Shown: positions 16,290-25,024 of the stretch, in pieces
Numbering within the stretch: the first letter of the stretch is position 1
Layout of the letters: every line of letters starts with the position of its first letter
Assembly (NCBI RefSeq): GCF_026248825.1
Contig: NZ_CP110973.1
Coordinates: 2,623,001-2,687,000, forward strand
Source of the DNA: Larkinella insperata
GTDB taxonomy: Bacteria; Bacteroidota; Bacteroidia; Cytophagales; Spirosomataceae
Length of the DNA stretch: 64,000 nucleotides
Reading direction: 5' to 3'
Made by a program: the position numbers and the translations under genes
Notes under the pieces: generated by a model
Databases searched by the model: none
Told to the model about the DNA's origin: nothing
Seen by the model: the letters and a program-made list of their open reading frames with translations, nothing else

Positions 16290-18224
16290 TCAGGGTTTCC
16301 CTTTCAAAAGTAAAAAATCCCGTACAAGCTCCAGTTGGTCGGTGCTGAGAAAATCGGCACCAGCTTCCCGGAGTTTCGACCAGACCGCCGGATCCTCCGG
16401 GCAGGCCCAAAGCCGTAGTTTCTTTCCTTCGGCATGAACCCGCTGCACCAACTGCTTCAGCTTCTGGAACTGATCTTCCGGCATCGGCCCCTGGCCACGC
16501 CAGTGGAGGTGATTGCCGTACGAATCGCTCACCACCGGCATCAGCTCCGGGCTGAAACCCTGGCCCAGGTCGGCAGGCCGACCGTCAAGACCCGCGAACC
16601 GTTCCCGAGCTCTCTTCAGCGTTTCAATCGGGCGGTTACCGGAGATAAAAACCGTCACAGCACCCCGCCTGCAACGGTTTCCCCGGCAGGAGGTCAGGAT
16701 GGACCGGTATCGTTGCAGAAGCTTTTCCAGCGTCCGGTACGTACTATCGGCCCCCGTTTTGAAGTCGATCATCAGGTAAATCGGGCCGGAGTAATTTGGG
16801 TAGATGTTGCCATTATTCTGCCGGGCCCGTTCGGCCAACGGACGCAGGTACAAATTCTCGAGCGTCCGATCCACATTCCAGAAAGCAGGTCGGTTGTGGG
16901 CAACGTACAAGGTGTCGTTCCGGGCATAGACATCCGCTTCTACACTGGTAAAGCCGTGGTCGAGCGCATCCCAGAGCGGCCGGGATTGTTCGTAATCGTT
17001 GTGGGCGTGCGCATTGGGCAGCGGCACCACGCTGGCGATTGGGGGCGGGGTTTGTAACCGGGCGATGGGCTGCGTCCAGGCGGTTTCGACATCACCCGGT
17101 TCGAACGGGTTGTATTTGGGCTTGCTGGAGATAATTTTGGCGCGAACCAGCCATTCATCCGTAATGTCATAGCGGGCTTCCGTCCCTGTCAACTCCCGAA
17201 GGACTTCCGCCTTATTTCCGCCTTTCCGGATACCAATAAACTGAATTTTGTATTTCACATCCGGCTCTGCTTTGATTTTGAACGCCAGCGTGGCGGCCGT
17301 CTGCGTTACGTTTTCCAGCGTGACGCCCGTGGTGGCGTAAAACCGGGCCGCTTCCAGGGCTTCAATGAGGGTGTGGGGCTTCAAGTCCGGCGCGTTGACC
17401 ATGACCCAGGCCCGACCCGAATTGCTGTACGTGGGTCCGAAAAAATGGTAATGGTGGCTGTCATCAGTAGCCAGGCCGAACATCAGCGGCCGGCCCTGTT
17501 GGAGAAAATGCAGGTTGATTTTATCCCACATCGACTCGGTACCTTCGCGGGTGCTGTCGCCGTAGTTGTGAACCTGCGGGTGGCCATTAAAAACCTCAAA
17601 AAACCGTTCGTGTCGGAGTTGCATCAAGTCATTGGCCGTAATGGCATAATGAAAATTGGGGTGGTTGATGTGCGGAAACATGGGCTGTCCGGTTTGCCGT
17701 CGTTGCGCCACAACAGCGTCGATGTTATTCTGCATCACCTCCGCCACGCTGTTGCCCGGCAGGGGGCGCAGTAAATTCTGCACATTAGTCACGTTGATGT
17801 GGATCGGTTTGCCCTGGTAGCCGGTCGAAACCTCTTCGCTTTTCAGAATCAGGAATTTACCGGGTTCTTCAAAATAGCTCCGGTATTCACTCAGGGGCTT
17901 CAAACGCACCTTCAGCGAATCGTTAGGGCCGGTTTCGTACTTTACCCAGTCAGGGCCGAAGGTTCGCAGATACCGTTCAAACCCACGACGGCGTTCGGGG
18001 GCGCGGGGCACTTTAATCCAGCGTTCACCTTCCTGCAACGTGTTGTGATCCGACAAGCCGATGAAATGGTAACCGTTGGCTTTGTACCAGTTCATGATCA
18101 TTTCGGGATAGTCGTCGCCGTCGCTCCAGAGCGAGTGAGTATGCAGGTTGCCTTTGTACCAGTTCTGGGCCTGGGCCAACGGGGCCGCAATAAGAAGAAC
18201 GAGGGAAAGAATACCGAGTCGCAT
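16290..18224 (-). CDS. Exported PHP-domain phosphoesterase fused to glycerophosphodiesterase-like domain
   Basis: The start chosen is MRLGILSLVLLIAAPLAQAQ, a clean signal peptide; an in-frame Met six codons upstream is possible. Residues about 25-310 form a PHP-type metal-dependent hydrolase: GNLHTHSLWSDGDD carries the HxH pair, HFIGLSDHN the next ligand set, and MFPHINHPNF and FGLATDDSH later ligands. Residues about 390-644 form a second TIM-barrel resembling glycerophosphodiester phosphodiesterase/PLC-like enzymes: PNAHAHNDYEQSRPLWDALDHGF, SVEADVYARNDTLYVAHN and LMIDFK. Both halves retain their metal ligands, so two activities are likely in one exported protein. Substrates are not known; a phospho-substrate handled in two steps is an inference. 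Confidence 0.8.
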   Translation of the reverse strand: MRLGILSLVLLIAAPLAQAQNWYKGNLHTHSLWSDGDDYPEMIMNWYKANGYHFIGLSDHNTLQEGERWIKVPRAPERRRGFERYLRTFGPDWVKYETGPNDSLKVRLKPLSEYRSYFEEPGKFLILKSEEVSTGYQGKPIHINVTNVQNLLRPLPGNSVAEVMQNNIDAVVAQRRQTGQPMFPHINHPNFHYAITANDLMQLRHERFFEVFNGHPQVHNYGDSTREGTESMWDKINLHFLQQGRPLMFGLATDDSHHYHFFGPTYSNSGRAWVMVNAPDLKPHTLIEALEAARFYATTGVTLENVTQTAATLAFKIKAEPDVKYKIQFIGIRKGGNKAEVLRELTGTEARYDITDEWLVRAKIISSKPKYNPFEPGDVETAWTQPIARLQTPPPIASVVPLPNAHAHNDYEQSRPLWDALDHGFTSVEADVYARNDTLYVAHNRPAFWNVDRTLENLYLRPLAERARQNNGNIYPNYSGPIYLMIDFKTGADSTYRTLEKLLQRYRSILTSCRGNRCRRGAVTVFISGNRPIETLKRARERFAGLDGRPADLGQGFSPELMPVVSDSYGNHLHWRGQGPMPEDQFQKLKQLVQRVHAEGKKLRLWACPEDPAVWSKLREAGADFLSTDQLELVRDFLLLKGKP

Positions 18225-18320
18225 AGTGTAGAGTGGATGCACCCGGGAAAGTGACGGAGAGGGGATTTCTAACCGGATCCAAGATCGGTTTAACAGAAAG
18301 TTTACCGGACCAAATCCCTA

Positions 18321-18356
18321 AAAACAAAAAAGAACACACCCGGAGGCATGTTCTTT
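18321..18356 (-). terminator. Terminator of the cold-shock gene
   Basis: AAAGAACA (18329-18336) and TGTTCTTT (18349-18356) form an 8-bp stem. Read on the minus strand it is followed by TTTTTTGTTTTT. Confidence 0.8.
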
Positions 18357-18382
18357 CATCGTTTCATTATTATATCTTCCGA

Positions 18383-18574
18383 TTAAATAACTTCTACGTT
18401 AACGGCGTTCTGACCTTTTTTACCTTGTTCAACTTCGAATTGAACTTTGTCATTCTCGCGAATTTCATCGATCAAACCGGATACGTGAACGAAGATATCT
18501 TTGTCTGAGTCCGAAGGGGTAATGAACCCGTAACCTTTGAGTTCATTGAAAAATTTAACAGTTCCTGTTTGCAT
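18383..18574 (-). CDS. Cold-shock domain protein (CspA family)
   Basis: The 63-residue protein is a single cold-shock domain of standard length. RNP1 is KGYGFI (about residues 13-18) and RNP2 is DIFVHVS (about 26-32); the opening MQTGTVKFFNE and the end NAVNVEVI are typical. It binds single-stranded RNA and DNA in the cytoplasm as an RNA chaperone. It is monocistronic, with its own terminator and a candidate promoter just upstream. Confidence 0.97.
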   Translation of the reverse strand: MQTGTVKFFNELKGYGFITPSDSDKDIFVHVSGLIDEIRENDKVQFEVEQGKKGQNAVNVEVI

Positions 18575-18594
18575 TAGAATTAAATTTAGAAAGT

Positions 18595-18602
18595 CAAAAG
18601 TA
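18595..18602 (-). promoter_or_regulatory. Candidate Bacteroidota -7 box of the cold-shock gene
   Basis: Read on the minus strand this is TACTTTTG, an exact fit to the Bacteroidota TAnnTTTG consensus, about 20 bases before the start codon. A TTG lies 24 bases further upstream, somewhat far for the -33 TTTG element. The implied leader is very short. Confidence 0.4.
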
Positions 18603-19157
18603 AGAAAAAATTACGTCATAGCCGCGCAATGCCCTACTTATTTTTGAAAATACTCACGTGACAGGCCGTTCTGCTCATGAGCCGACGTGCTGAAAACTAG
18701 CATAAGAGAAACTTGTACGACATCATCGTGGTAGCAGGTATCGAATGCGTAGCGTTTTTTTGCCTCCTGAATTAATTGGTTCAGAACTAGGAGCTTTTTC
18801 AAGTGATGGTCGTTCTATTCAATGGTTTTTGGTTCGTTGATTGATGCCAGACTACCACATCCAGCCACCCGGAACGATGAAGGAGATTAAGAAAAATGGT
18901 TGAAATGGATGACGTTATAGCCGAAGCACGACTGGTAATGGGGCCTAAAAGCGGAGCAATCAAAAAAAGACTGGTTTTACATCGCTTTGTAAAAGAGGCT
19001 TTTATCCCCTCCATTGGGTGAAATTGCCGAATCAGGATCTAATTTTTAACGAAACATACGGCAATCTGCCCGTGATTCGTTATAATACGTTGTTACCAAC
19101 ACGAACACAGATTCAATTTCGGTTGTTACCAAATCATTAACTGATAAATTCTACTTT
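18603..19157. other. Spacer between cold-shock gene and subtilisin gene
   Basis: About 555 bases without a convincing gene. A 41-codon plus-strand ORF at 18896-19021 (starts MVEMDDVIAEARLVMGPK) is open, but has no partner gene and no family I recognise. The right end must hold the promoter of the subtilisin gene. Confidence 0.5.
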
Positions 19158-20783
19158 ATGGCGTTCAAAACGTTTGTATTTCGACTCCTGAGTCTGTATA
19201 CAATCATCCTGGCTGGTTCTACCCTGAGTCTGGCTCAATCTTCCCAATGGTTTCATCTGGATGCAAAAACCGACAGCGTTTGGGGAATCAGCACCGACCG
19301 AACCTACCGCGAACTGCTCAACAACCGCAAACCGACGCCAGTCATTGTCGCCGTAATTGACGGGGGCATTGACTCTACCCACGAGGACCTGAAACGAATT
19401 TTATGGACCAATCCGAAAGAAATTCCCGGTAACGGTATTGACGACGACAAAAATGGTTACGTTGACGATGTCCACGGCTGGAATTTTATTGGCGGTAAAG
19501 ACGGTCGGAACGTTCAGTACGAAACCGCCGAAGTAACCCGGCAATACGTCCGGCTGCGTTCGCAGTACGAAGGCAAAAAACGGTCGCAACTGAAACCGGC
19601 GCAGCAGAAGGAATACGACCTGTTTGTGAAGTACAAGAAGGACGTGGAGAAGAAACGCGCCGAATATCAGGAACAGTACCAGTCTTACAGCAGCTTCAGC
19701 AATCAGTTGGTCACCATCATCAGTGGTTTGAAAAATGCGCTGGGCGTTTCCAAACTGGATACCGCAACTCTGCGCAATCCGGCCACCGACAACGATTTTG
19801 TAAAAAAAGCAGCCGCAGCCCTCTACGAAATGACAGCCGCTCAGGGTTTTGCGCAGGCCGAAGATATTCAGGATGAGTTGACCCGGGGGCTGGAAGACCT
19901 CAAGGCCAAAGCGGAATATGCTTACAACCCGGACTACGAAAGCCGTTCGATTGTGGGCGACAACCCCGACGATCTGACCCAAACCAACTACGGAAATCCT
20001 GATATTACGGGTCCTGACCCCCTGCACGGCACCCACGTTGCCGGTATCATTGCCGCCGACCGCACCAACAACCTCGGTGTTCTGGGCGTGGCCGATCAGG
20101 TCAAAATCATGGGCGTTCGGGCCGTTCCCGATGGCGACGAACGCGACAAGGATGTGGCAAATGCCATCCGGTACGCGGTCAACAATGGGGCGCAAATCAT
20201 TAACATGAGCTTCGGCAAAGACGTATCACCCCAGCGCAAAGCCGTTGACGACGCCATGCGGTATGCGCTCTCGAAAGGTGTTCTGCTGATTCATGCCGCC
20301 GGTAACGACAATAAATTGCTGGACACAACGGCCAGCTTTCCGGCGGATCGGTTTATGGACGGTTCTGCCATTCCAAATCTGATTACGGTGGGTGCCGTAA
20401 CGGCGAAGAATGATGAGCACCTGGTCGCGTCGTTCTCCAATTACGGTCGTAAAACCGTGGATGTGTTTGCCCCGGGAATGTCAATTTACTCCACTACCCC
20501 GAAAAACGGGTACGACAACCTGAGCGGTACGAGCATGGCGGCTCCGGTGGTTACCGGCATTGCCGCGGTGTTGAAATCGTACTTCCCGAAACTGACGTAT
20601 GCCGACCTGAAACGAATCATCGAAAAATCGGCGGTGGTACAGAACCGGAAAGTACTGCGTCCGGAATCCGACGAGCTAGTGAACTTCACCGATCTGTCGA
20701 AAACCGGGGCTATTGTGAATTTATACGAAGCCGTCAAACTGGCGCAGGCCGAAGAAGCCGCGTCTGCGGAGAAAAAAGGGTGA
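19158..20783 (+). CDS. Exported subtilisin-like serine protease (S8 family)
   Basis: The 541-residue protein has a signal peptide ending near SLAQ (residue 27). The S8 catalytic triad is complete: Asp68 in VIVAVIDGGID, His290 in LHGTHVAGI and Ser459 in SGTSMAAPVV; the oxyanion Asn is in IHAAGNDNK. The gap between Asp and His is unusually long because of an inserted Lys/Gln-rich helical segment (about residues 120-265, possibly coiled coil). No C-terminal sorting domain is seen, so it is probably periplasmic or outer-membrane associated. It is monocistronic and ends in a terminator that overlaps the next gene's stop. Confidence 0.95.
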   Translation: MAFKTFVFRLLSLYTIILAGSTLSLAQSSQWFHLDAKTDSVWGISTDRTYRELLNNRKPTPVIVAVIDGGIDSTHEDLKRILWTNPKEIPGNGIDDDKNGYVDDVHGWNFIGGKDGRNVQYETAEVTRQYVRLRSQYEGKKRSQLKPAQQKEYDLFVKYKKDVEKKRAEYQEQYQSYSSFSNQLVTIISGLKNALGVSKLDTATLRNPATDNDFVKKAAAALYEMTAAQGFAQAEDIQDELTRGLEDLKAKAEYAYNPDYESRSIVGDNPDDLTQTNYGNPDITGPDPLHGTHVAGIIAADRTNNLGVLGVADQVKIMGVRAVPDGDERDKDVANAIRYAVNNGAQIINMSFGKDVSPQRKAVDDAMRYALSKGVLLIHAAGNDNKLLDTTASFPADRFMDGSAIPNLITVGAVTAKNDEHLVASFSNYGRKTVDVFAPGMSIYSTTPKNGYDNLSGTSMAAPVVTGIAAVLKSYFPKLTYADLKRIIEKSAVVQNRKVLRPESDELVNFTDLSKTGAIVNLYEAVKLAQAEEAASAEKKG

Positions 20784-20806
20784 CGGTTTCGCCAACGATA
20801 ACAGCG

Positions 20807-20845
20807 GGGAGCACTAGCGAATCAGGCTAAGTGCTCCCTTTTTTT
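20807..20845 (+). terminator. Terminator of the subtilisin gene, overlapping the convergent gene
   Basis: GGGAGCACT (20807-20815) and AGTGCTCCC (20830-20838) form a perfect 9-bp stem followed by seven T. The right arm and T-run lie inside the last codons of the convergent gliding-motility protein gene. Confidence 0.85.
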
Positions 20846-22340
20846 GTTGCGCTGAAAAGCCGTTGCCCTGCCGCAAATCGTAATAAATCTGCCAGCCGTA
20901 GATGCCAATCGGACACGCTTTGCCCTGGTAAGTACCATCCCATTCGAAGGGGAATTGAGTGGTGTAAAAAATCAATTCGCCCCAGCGGTTGAAAACAGCC
21001 AGACTTTTCAGGGTAATGTCACCGCAGGCCAGCGGTTGAAAACGGTCGTTCTGACCGTCGGCATTGGGTGTAAACAGATCCGGTGTGTGAACCACGCATC
21101 CGCAATCGCTGTACGAAACCCGAACGGTGTCGCTGACGGTTGCGCAGTCGTTGGTTACCGATGCCCGAAACTGACCGGAGTTGCCAACCGTTCGTTCGAT
21201 TTCCGGCGTCTGATCCTGCCAGCTAAACTTCCCCTCGGCGTATTCCGGCCTGATCGTAAACACCTCCGCACCGCAAAGGTTCTGATCCAGGCCCAGGTTT
21301 AAGCGGGGCGGTAACACGTACCGAATTTGAATGGTGTCGGCGACCACGCAGCTTCCCTGTTCGATCTGTAGGCTGTACGTTCCGGCCTGCGTAACCGGGT
21401 ACGCAGTCATTCGGGAGCCGTCCTGCCAGTGGTAAATGGGCGGTAGGTTGGGTGGCGCTTTGAGGGTAAATAACTGACCTTCGCAGAGGGTGGTGTCGCG
21501 GCCCAGATCAAAATCAAGAATGTAACTGACCTTGATGGTATCGTGCAGCACTTTGCAGGGAGTGGTTACAGTAACCGAATACGTGCCGGGTTTGTTGACC
21601 AGAAAAGTAGGCGACGAGCTGCCATCCTGCCACCGATAGTCGGTTGCGCCGGGCGTGGTGGCGTTGAGCCGCAGGGTGCTTTTGCGGCCACAGAGCGTCG
21701 TATCGCGGCCCAGGTCGGTTTCGATCGGCAACAGTGATACATCGTCGATGAAGAGATAGAAAAAGCCCAGAAAAGCGGGCGACTTTTCGTAACTCCCGAT
21801 GGTTACAAACCGCTCTCCACCTTTGGCCTTAACGTAACCTGAAATCTGTTCCCAATGCAGTTTTGGAATGCCGATATCCAAAGCTTGATCCAGAACCTGC
21901 GGATTGGCGGTAAATAGTTCTTTACCGGCCGACTGAAGAGGATTTTCGGAAAAATGAGCGCCTATCGTGCCCGTCAGGTAGCGGGATGGGGTCGGGGTGG
22001 CGATAAACAATTCAAAAAAATAACACTCGCCCGCTTTCAGCGGCTCTTTCAGCGGAGCGGCCAGGTATTCCGACCAGTTTGCGTCCAGAAACAGCCGGGC
22101 CAATCCCTGGCCTGTGTGGGGCGGCAACTCCATCTGGGCGGACGGGAAACACTGGTGGTAAAAATCGGGTGAAGCGCCGTTGGGATTGAACCAGGGAGTT
22201 GCTTCCTTCAGAAGATTATCCTGGCGGGGGCAGTTCCGGTATTCCTCAAAACCGCCGTTTGGAATCAAGTTCTGGGCTATTCCGATTTCGGGCAGGAAAA
22301 CTACCAGCCAACCTATCCATTGAACCACCCTCCTGAACAT
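20814..22340 (-). CDS. Secreted gliding-motility-associated (CHU_C, type B T9SS) surface protein
   Basis: The 508-residue protein has a signal peptide (ends near IGIAQ) and an N-terminal carbohydrate-binding-like domain (NLIPNGGFEEYRNCP onward). Three related immunoglobulin/PKD-like repeats of about 75 residues follow, each with DLGRDTTLC or LGLDQNLC and YHWQDGS-like motifs (about residues 205-410). It ends in the CHU_C domain: TPDLFTPNADGQNDRF, LAVFNRWGELIF, WDGTYQGKACPIGIYGW. That C-terminus is the type B signal for type IX secretion and surface attachment. Likely an adhesin or matrix protein; the ligand is unknown. Confidence 0.9.
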   Translation of the reverse strand: MFRRVVQWIGWLVVFLPEIGIAQNLIPNGGFEEYRNCPRQDNLLKEATPWFNPNGASPDFYHQCFPSAQMELPPHTGQGLARLFLDANWSEYLAAPLKEPLKAGECYFFELFIATPTPSRYLTGTIGAHFSENPLQSAGKELFTANPQVLDQALDIGIPKLHWEQISGYVKAKGGERFVTIGSYEKSPAFLGFFYLFIDDVSLLPIETDLGRDTTLCGRKSTLRLNATTPGATDYRWQDGSSSPTFLVNKPGTYSVTVTTPCKVLHDTIKVSYILDFDLGRDTTLCEGQLFTLKAPPNLPPIYHWQDGSRMTAYPVTQAGTYSLQIEQGSCVVADTIQIRYVLPPRLNLGLDQNLCGAEVFTIRPEYAEGKFSWQDQTPEIERTVGNSGQFRASVTNDCATVSDTVRVSYSDCGCVVHTPDLFTPNADGQNDRFQPLACGDITLKSLAVFNRWGELIFYTTQFPFEWDGTYQGKACPIGIYGWQIYYDLRQGNGFSAQQKKGALSLIR

Positions 22341-22430
22341 GATTTCCGTCCTTTTTCAAAAGCTACATTTCTGTGTCGAACGGATGTAATATAAGGTCTT
22401 TTCGGGAAATTTTGGTATTTGTCAAGGAGT

Positions 22431-23657
22431 TTATAGTTTCAGTCGAACGCCCGCTTTGCCGAGCAGGCCCGTAATCCAGACGCAGAGCAACGCAAACAGA
22501 AACGATTTCAGCAGGCCCATACCGCCGTTCAGCAGGAAGGACGGGATGCTGATACCGAGAAAATAAGTTGTGGCGTAGGCGAAATAGGGAATCAGGTAGC
22601 AGAGCAGCGTGTCCGTACCGGCGGGTTTAATGAAACTGAACCAACGGCTTTGACCCCACACATCCGCAATCCAGTAAATGAGCGTAAAAGCAAGCAGCGT
22701 GAACGCACTGCACAGAAACAGCCAGGCGGGGGTTTCACCCAATTTGGCCAGCCCCCAGTACGGCCGGGTCAGTACCGATAAACCGACCAGGGCAAGCGCC
22801 GTAGCCAGGAAAAGCAGCGTCATTTGCCGGTTATCGGCTTTTTTGCGGTAATACTGAAATAAGGTAGCGATCACAACACCGCCCATGCTCAGGCCCACCA
22901 GCGTACCGTTCCGGATGGCACCCGGAATAAAATCGACCGCATCCGGGAGCAAACTTGCGTGCGCGATTAGGCTCAACGCGGCAAAACCCAACCAGGCCGC
23001 AACCAGAACGCCAATCCGGTTACGGGCGAAAACCGTCACGAGGGCAGCCACCAGATACGACCACCCAATCAGACCCAGAATGCCCCACCAGTGCGTTTCG
23101 AAGCGGGTAGTCTGGTCATCTTCACCACCGCGGTAAAGAAACGCCAGCACCAGCAGGGTGAGCCAGCCAACGGTTTTCAGTCCCACAACGAGCGCTTTTG
23201 GAGCTGTTTTTGGGTACAGATTCCAGATCAGAATGAACGATAGGCACGAAAGGACGTTCCACAGAAGCCGCGGTATTCCCGTTGCTTCGGCATTGATGGA
23301 CTCGCCGTTGACCAGAAAAAGGCCCATCGTCAATAATCCCAGCGACCGAAAGAGTACATGACCCACGAGTTGCCGGTCGGTGTCGCCTTTTTTTCGCCGG
23401 TTGTCGATGGCAAAAGGCAGCGACATGCCAACGATGAACAGAAAGGCCGGAAAAACCACGTCGGCTAGCCCAATGCCGTCGACCCCCTGCGGTACGTGTT
23501 CGAGCCAGGCCGGGATGTTTTCCAGTGACCACAAATCGTTGACAAAAATCATCAGGACCATCGTCAGCGCCCGGAGGATGTCGATGGCGCCCACCCGCGC
23601 CGGATTCGGGGTGCTCAACGCCGGAATCGGGGACGATGCGGTTTCGGTCTTGTTCAT
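22431..23657 (-). CDS. DUF5009 / heparan N-acetyltransferase-like membrane protein
   Basis: The 408-residue protein is mostly hydrophobic, with about 10-11 membrane helices. Near the N-terminus it carries RVGAIDILRALTMVLMIFVND and DVVFPAFLFIVGMSLPFAI, the signature of the DUF5009 / heparan-alpha-glucosaminide N-acetyltransferase-like acyltransferase superfamily. These proteins move acetyl groups across the inner membrane to periplasmic sugars. The gene follows a ThuA-domain gene by 23 bases on the same strand, so the pair is probably co-transcribed. The acceptor is unknown. Confidence 0.8.
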   Translation of the reverse strand: MNKTETASSPIPALSTPNPARVGAIDILRALTMVLMIFVNDLWSLENIPAWLEHVPQGVDGIGLADVVFPAFLFIVGMSLPFAIDNRRKKGDTDRQLVGHVLFRSLGLLTMGLFLVNGESINAEATGIPRLLWNVLSCLSFILIWNLYPKTAPKALVVGLKTVGWLTLLVLAFLYRGGEDDQTTRFETHWWGILGLIGWSYLVAALVTVFARNRIGVLVAAWLGFAALSLIAHASLLPDAVDFIPGAIRNGTLVGLSMGGVVIATLFQYYRKKADNRQMTLLFLATALALVGLSVLTRPYWGLAKLGETPAWLFLCSAFTLLAFTLIYWIADVWGQSRWFSFIKPAGTDTLLCYLIPYFAYATTYFLGISIPSFLLNGGMGLLKSFLFALLCVWITGLLGKAGVRLKL

Positions 23658-23680
23658 TGGTGTAAATGGGGGTTAGCAGG

Positions 23681-24493
23681 TTAACGGAGGGCGGTTTCTT
23701 TACGGCCCGACGCCCAGCGAATGGCGTTTCGGAAGATGGTTTGGAACGCTTCGTTCTGGAATAAATCGGGATGGTGGCCCATAAAGATGTAAATATTCCG
23801 GGCTTTCATTCTCTCGTTGGACCAGATTACCGGATGGTCGCCCCCCATCTTGATGTCCGAATCCGGCTCGTAAGTCGATTCGTCGACGGTAGCCAGTACC
23901 TTGACGTTCGGCCGCGGGTTTTTATTGTACGTATACCATTCCTCCTTTTCTACTTCGAAGGTGGGCGGTATTCCTTTCAGGACCGGATGCGCTTTGGCTT
24001 CCACATGAACCGTCGCTTTTGCAAAGCCGGGGATGTAATTCTTGTACCGGATGCCACCCATAAACTCCGAAAACCAGGGCCACATCGGATACCCATCAAA
24101 TTCGCCCAGAAGCGTGGCGTGGTGAAACCCCACCCAGCCGCCCCCTTTGCCCTCGCGGATGTATTTCTCAAAAGCCGCCTTGGCCGTATCGGTCCACATG
24201 TAGGGCGGGTAATTCAATTGAATAAACACCTGGTACGTAGCGAGGAAGGCGTCGTTGATCGGCTCGGTGTTTTCGATGTAATCAAGGGTGAAATTTTCCT
24301 CCGCAGCCAGCTTTTGAAGCCACGTTTTAGCCGCAGCGACGAAAGGAGCATGGATGCCCCCATCTTTTTCCGCCATCGCCAGAACCCGAAAAGCCGGTTT
24401 TTTATTCTGACTCCAGGCCGTATTGGAGAGAAGTGTAAATGCCAGCAGGCAGCAAATAACCGAGTGAATAAAATGACTCTTTTTTACGTACAT
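23681..24493 (-). CDS. Exported ThuA-domain protein
   Basis: The 270-residue protein has a signal peptide (cut after WSQ, about residue 29) and a single ThuA (trehalose-utilisation) glutamine-amidotransferase-like fold: FRVLAMAEKDGGIHAPFVAAA, GKGGGWVGFHHATL, HPVIWSNERMKARNIYIFMGHHPDLF. ThuA proteins are implicated in 3-keto-disaccharide metabolism. It begins a two-gene unit with the DUF5009 protein. A second ThuA domain exists in the 1154-residue fusion at 45344-48808. The reaction is not established. Confidence 0.85.
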   Translation of the reverse strand: MYVKKSHFIHSVICCLLAFTLLSNTAWSQNKKPAFRVLAMAEKDGGIHAPFVAAAKTWLQKLAAEENFTLDYIENTEPINDAFLATYQVFIQLNYPPYMWTDTAKAAFEKYIREGKGGGWVGFHHATLLGEFDGYPMWPWFSEFMGGIRYKNYIPGFAKATVHVEAKAHPVLKGIPPTFEVEKEEWYTYNKNPRPNVKVLATVDESTYEPDSDIKMGGDHPVIWSNERMKARNIYIFMGHHPDLFQNEAFQTIFRNAIRWASGRKETALR

Positions 24494-25024
24494 GAATCGT
24501 TGATCAAGTGAACTTTACGGGCCAATTCTGTATATAGTTCTTTCCTATAAAACAAAATCAAAATCCGGAATAGGGAGATTCGCAATAGTTGAGCTGTAAG
24601 GTAAGGCTATTATTTGTAAATACGGAAAAATGGCTACTATATCTATTCATTATAAAAGGGTATACTGGTTTTTAGAGCCTGTAAAAAAAATGTGTTGGTT
24701 TTTGTTACGAATACGTTAGACTCGTTCTTTTCTCAGACTTTCTACGTACCTAATTTTCGATTGTTCGTGTGCTTTTCGATTGACTGTTAGCCGATACCAT
24801 AATTTATAACTTGAGCAGAGTGATGAAGTCTACCAGTAATTCGGTGCTTCGACGTACCTGTTGACGCCGGTTCTTTTTTTGCACACCGAAGGTGGGAATC
24901 CTGTATAGTAAATCGGACTGGAGGATTGGGTTGTTGAAAATTCGAAATATAATTTTGGAAAATAGGGTATTGGCCGCACAGTCTTGCATCTTTACAAGCA
25001 AATAGCAAAGCATTACCGTTTCGT
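24494..25024. other. Divergent intergenic region between ThuA and FecR genes
   Basis: 531 AT-rich bases that must contain both promoters. A 10-base direct repeat, TTTTCGATTG, occurs at 24754-24763 and 24773-24782. No ECF sigma gene, tRNA or other gene is visible ahead of fecR. Confidence 0.5.

Noticed and set aside
18799..19014. 71-codon minus-strand ORF in the same spacer, considered as a transposase remnant
   Set aside because: No transposase motifs and no terminal repeats were found around it.
18896..19021. 41-codon ORF in the cold-shock/subtilisin spacer
   Set aside because: No recognised family, no terminator, and such a length is expected by chance in a spacer of this size; it is mentioned only in the spacer note.
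24754..24782. 10-base direct repeat TTTTCGATTG ahead of fecR
   Set aside because: Only two short AT-rich copies, without phasing or symmetry; not enough to call an operator.
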